A stretch of DNA of 64,000 bases from Alitta virens (lineage: Eukaryota; Annelida; Polychaeta; Phyllodocida; Nereididae). Below, in pieces: positions 62,211 through 64,000 of this stretch; within the stretch, counting starts at the first letter, position 1, and each line of letters opens with the position of its first letter. The notes below the pieces were generated by a model, which saw only the letters and a program-made list of their open reading frames with translations, searched no databases and was not told the origin of the DNA. Position numbers and translations under genes: made by a program. Where the stretch lies: contig OW028579.1 of the NCBI GenBank assembly GCA_932294295.1, forward strand, positions 37,083,362-37,147,361, written 5' to 3'.

Positions 62211-62600
62211 TATTCACTTTTGATATATTTTGATGACTGTGACCTTGATTTAGTAGGATGATGATGAAGAAGAAACTGTATAAGAAAAAAAGATTATTTA
62301 GATTATTTTGGCAGATGTAGCAATTTTGTGTCACACAATCAGACTTATGTATGTCTAATAGAAAGTGTTTGATATATTTAGTGAAGCCAGGAAGACTGTG
62401 TGTATCTATTTTTTCTTTTATGCAAAGTGGGACATTATTATAAATATACGGAATGCGGAACCTAATACTATTCTTTACGAAGGCATGTCTACTTACAGGT
62501 ATCCTAAAGTCTCTCGCATGTCTTGTATCAGAATCAGAATCAGAATCAGAATCTCTTTTATTTTCCTTTCTGTTTACAGTTATTAACATTTTGTATAAAC
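62211..62600 (-). mobile_element. LINE 3' end, copy 1, inside the Ty3/gypsy RT
   Basis: The - strand frame reads SRHAFVKNSIRFRIPYIYNN, ...KIDTHSLPGFTKYIKHFLLD and NCYICQN. This is the extreme C-terminus of a LINE, related to the second copy at 62900-63530. An AGAATC run (62526-62552) borders it. Confidence 0.75.
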
Positions 62601-62838
62601 AAAAAAACAAAAAAAGAAGTAATGGATGAATATTTGAAAGGACTGGGGACCCCTTTAGGACAAGACTTTGTCGTTATCAAGTGGCCCCCATGGATGGAAG
62701 AGGAATGCCTGCATGCACAGACCTCTCAGACAGTGTGAGGGATGCTACTGCATGCTTCCAGTAAATTTCAATATAAAAAAAACAAAAAAACAATTAAATA
62801 AAAAATAATAAAATAAATAAAACCTAAATTGTCTACTA

Positions 62839-62841
<3 letters not shown>

Positions 62842-62882
<41 letters not shown>
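62842..62882. repeat. (TA)n microsatellite
   Basis: About 20 TA units. It lies at the 3' side of the - strand LINE end that follows and probably grew from that LINE's tail. Confidence 0.9.
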
Positions 62883-62884
<2 letters not shown>

Positions 62885-62885
<1 letters not shown>

Positions 62886-63535
62886 ACAACATATGCATAA
62901 CTGAATGAAAAAAGATTTTTAGATTCTATTGCATATGTAACAATTTACAATCAAGCATTCACTGGGATAAGACTGAATAATTTTTTTCTTTACATATAAT
63001 TTATAGCCAATCAGAGAGTGCGAATATATCTTTTCTTTAATTTCAGAATTTATATTATTGAAAAAAAATGGAATTTTGTAACTGACAGTTTCTTTAGCAA
63101 ATTCATGTCTTACCATTGGTAAAGTGTAAATATTATTATATCGAAAATTATAATCATGAACTTGAGTTGAAATTTGTTTTTGAAAAATACCTTTATCATA
63201 AGTATGTACTTCACTATTTCTGACAAACAATGAGGACATGAAATACATCGGTAACATTTGATTTTCTACCTTGTATATAAATTTGTAATGCTGTACTAGA
63301 TATATGTCACTTAACTTAAGGAGGGAGAGATACTTGAAAAGAGGGTCAGTGTGTGCATTGTATTTAGCATTTGAGATGATTCTAACAGAACGCTTTTGTA
63401 GTTTGAACAGTCGCTCGGACACAGAACCCAAGACTATTATCGCATAAGTAAGGTAGGGCAAAATCAGTGAACTATATATAGTTTTAAGTACATCATAAGG
63501 CAGGAAGTTTTTTAATTTGCCTTGGCTACTTTTTT
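62885..63535 (-). mobile_element. LINE 3' end, copy 2, inside the Ty3/gypsy RT
   Basis: The - strand frame 63461-62919 reads FKLQKRSVRIISNAKYNAHT, ...FKYLSLLKLSDIYLVQHYKF and ..HSLIGYKLYVKK. This is the region after the RT domain through to the C-terminus of a LINE. It is 5' truncated, as usual for a retrotransposed LINE copy. Confidence 0.85.
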
Positions 63536-64000
63536 GGATATTTGATTCAAAGAGCCATGGATGAGGTGTTGCATAGATTAATAGGAAATTGTTGCATGAT
63601 TTACGTGGACGATATAGTGGTGTATAGTCCGGACATTATATCGCATCAACAGCACCTGGAGGAAGTGATGGAACGATTTAGACAATTTAATCTAACACTC
63701 AATCCCGAAAAGTGTGTGTTTGGGCAGGAAGAGGTAAAGTTGGTAGGCTTTGTGGTGAGTGGAGACGGGCTAAGGGCGGATCCAGACAAAGTCATGGCTA
63801 TATCTAACATGTGCCCTCCCAACTCAGTCAAGGAGATAAGGACCTTTCTGGGCATGACTGGGTATTACAGGACATGTATGCCTGACTATGCTGAGGCATC
63901 TGAGCCCTTGGTAGCTCTCACTCGCAAGCACACCCGCTTCCAGTGGGGATCCAACGTGCAGGCGAGTTGATCGCCTGAAAGGATTGCTAATTAGTGAACA
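63536..64000 (+). mobile_element. Decayed Ty3/gypsy RT, second piece
   Basis: The frame begins QRAMDEVLHRLIG, then YVDDIVVYS (catalytic YVDD), LTLNPEKCVFGQ and IRTFLGMTGYYR, the second half of the RT begun at 62011. A one-base loss near 63965 ends the frame; the next frame continues DRLKGLLIS. It runs off the window. Confidence 0.9.

Overview
The window is animal DNA, most likely from a marine invertebrate. The evidence is AT-rich sequence with small spliced exons separated by GT..AG introns, decayed LINEs of several kinds, a recent Ty3/gypsy element, tRNA-derived SINEs and many small inverted-repeat elements. A mollusc or another non-vertebrate phylum fits, because secreted actinoporin-like genes are known outside Cnidaria. 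I cannot name the species. There is no operon or CRISPR.

Left part, 2.3-18.4 kb, + strand: a tandem family of secreted actinoporin-like pore-forming protein genes. Copy 1 (3021-7027) and copy 2 (8095-12408) are complete seven-exon genes with identical exon lengths, each giving 251 residues. Each has a signal peptide, an actinoporin-like core and a short cysteine-rich tail encoded by the last exon. A lone last exon of another copy lies at 2307-2381. A pseudogene (14736-18382) carries stops, frameshifts, a LINE insertion and a 61-bp perfect inverted repeat. Copy 1 has a roughly 58-bp minisatellite in intron 2, and copy 2 has a duplicated upstream segment.

18.6-24 kb: a LINE 3' end is followed on the - strand by a five-exon gene (20204-23884). 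It encodes a 520-residue secreted protein with three sushi (CCP)-like modules and an Asn/Thr-rich tail.

24-52 kb: mostly repeats. These include a tRNA-SINE family (three copies), an inverted-repeat element with a LINE inside it (26.1-28.8 kb), a LINE piece (29.4-30.2 kb) and GGGG..CACAC small elements. One of these has been split by a 5.2-kb Ty3/gypsy element with identical 131-bp LTRs (31714-36891). Further right are a LINE ORF1 remnant, an 880-bp inverted array and a 239-bp tandem triplication.

52.2-60.8 kb, - strand: a seven-exon gene for a 375-residue type I membrane receptor-like protein. Its cytoplasmic tail contains an in-frame tandem duplication that has turned intron end sequence into coding sequence. 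Its introns hold a LINE, a small inverted-repeat element and a 129-bp tandem repeat. The right edge (62.0-64.0 kb) is a decayed Ty3/gypsy pol split by two LINE 3' ends.

Taken together, a pore-former family sits beside a sushi-domain secreted protein and a glycosylated single-pass receptor. This looks like a defence or effector neighbourhood, but only the proximity is observed; the functional link is inference.
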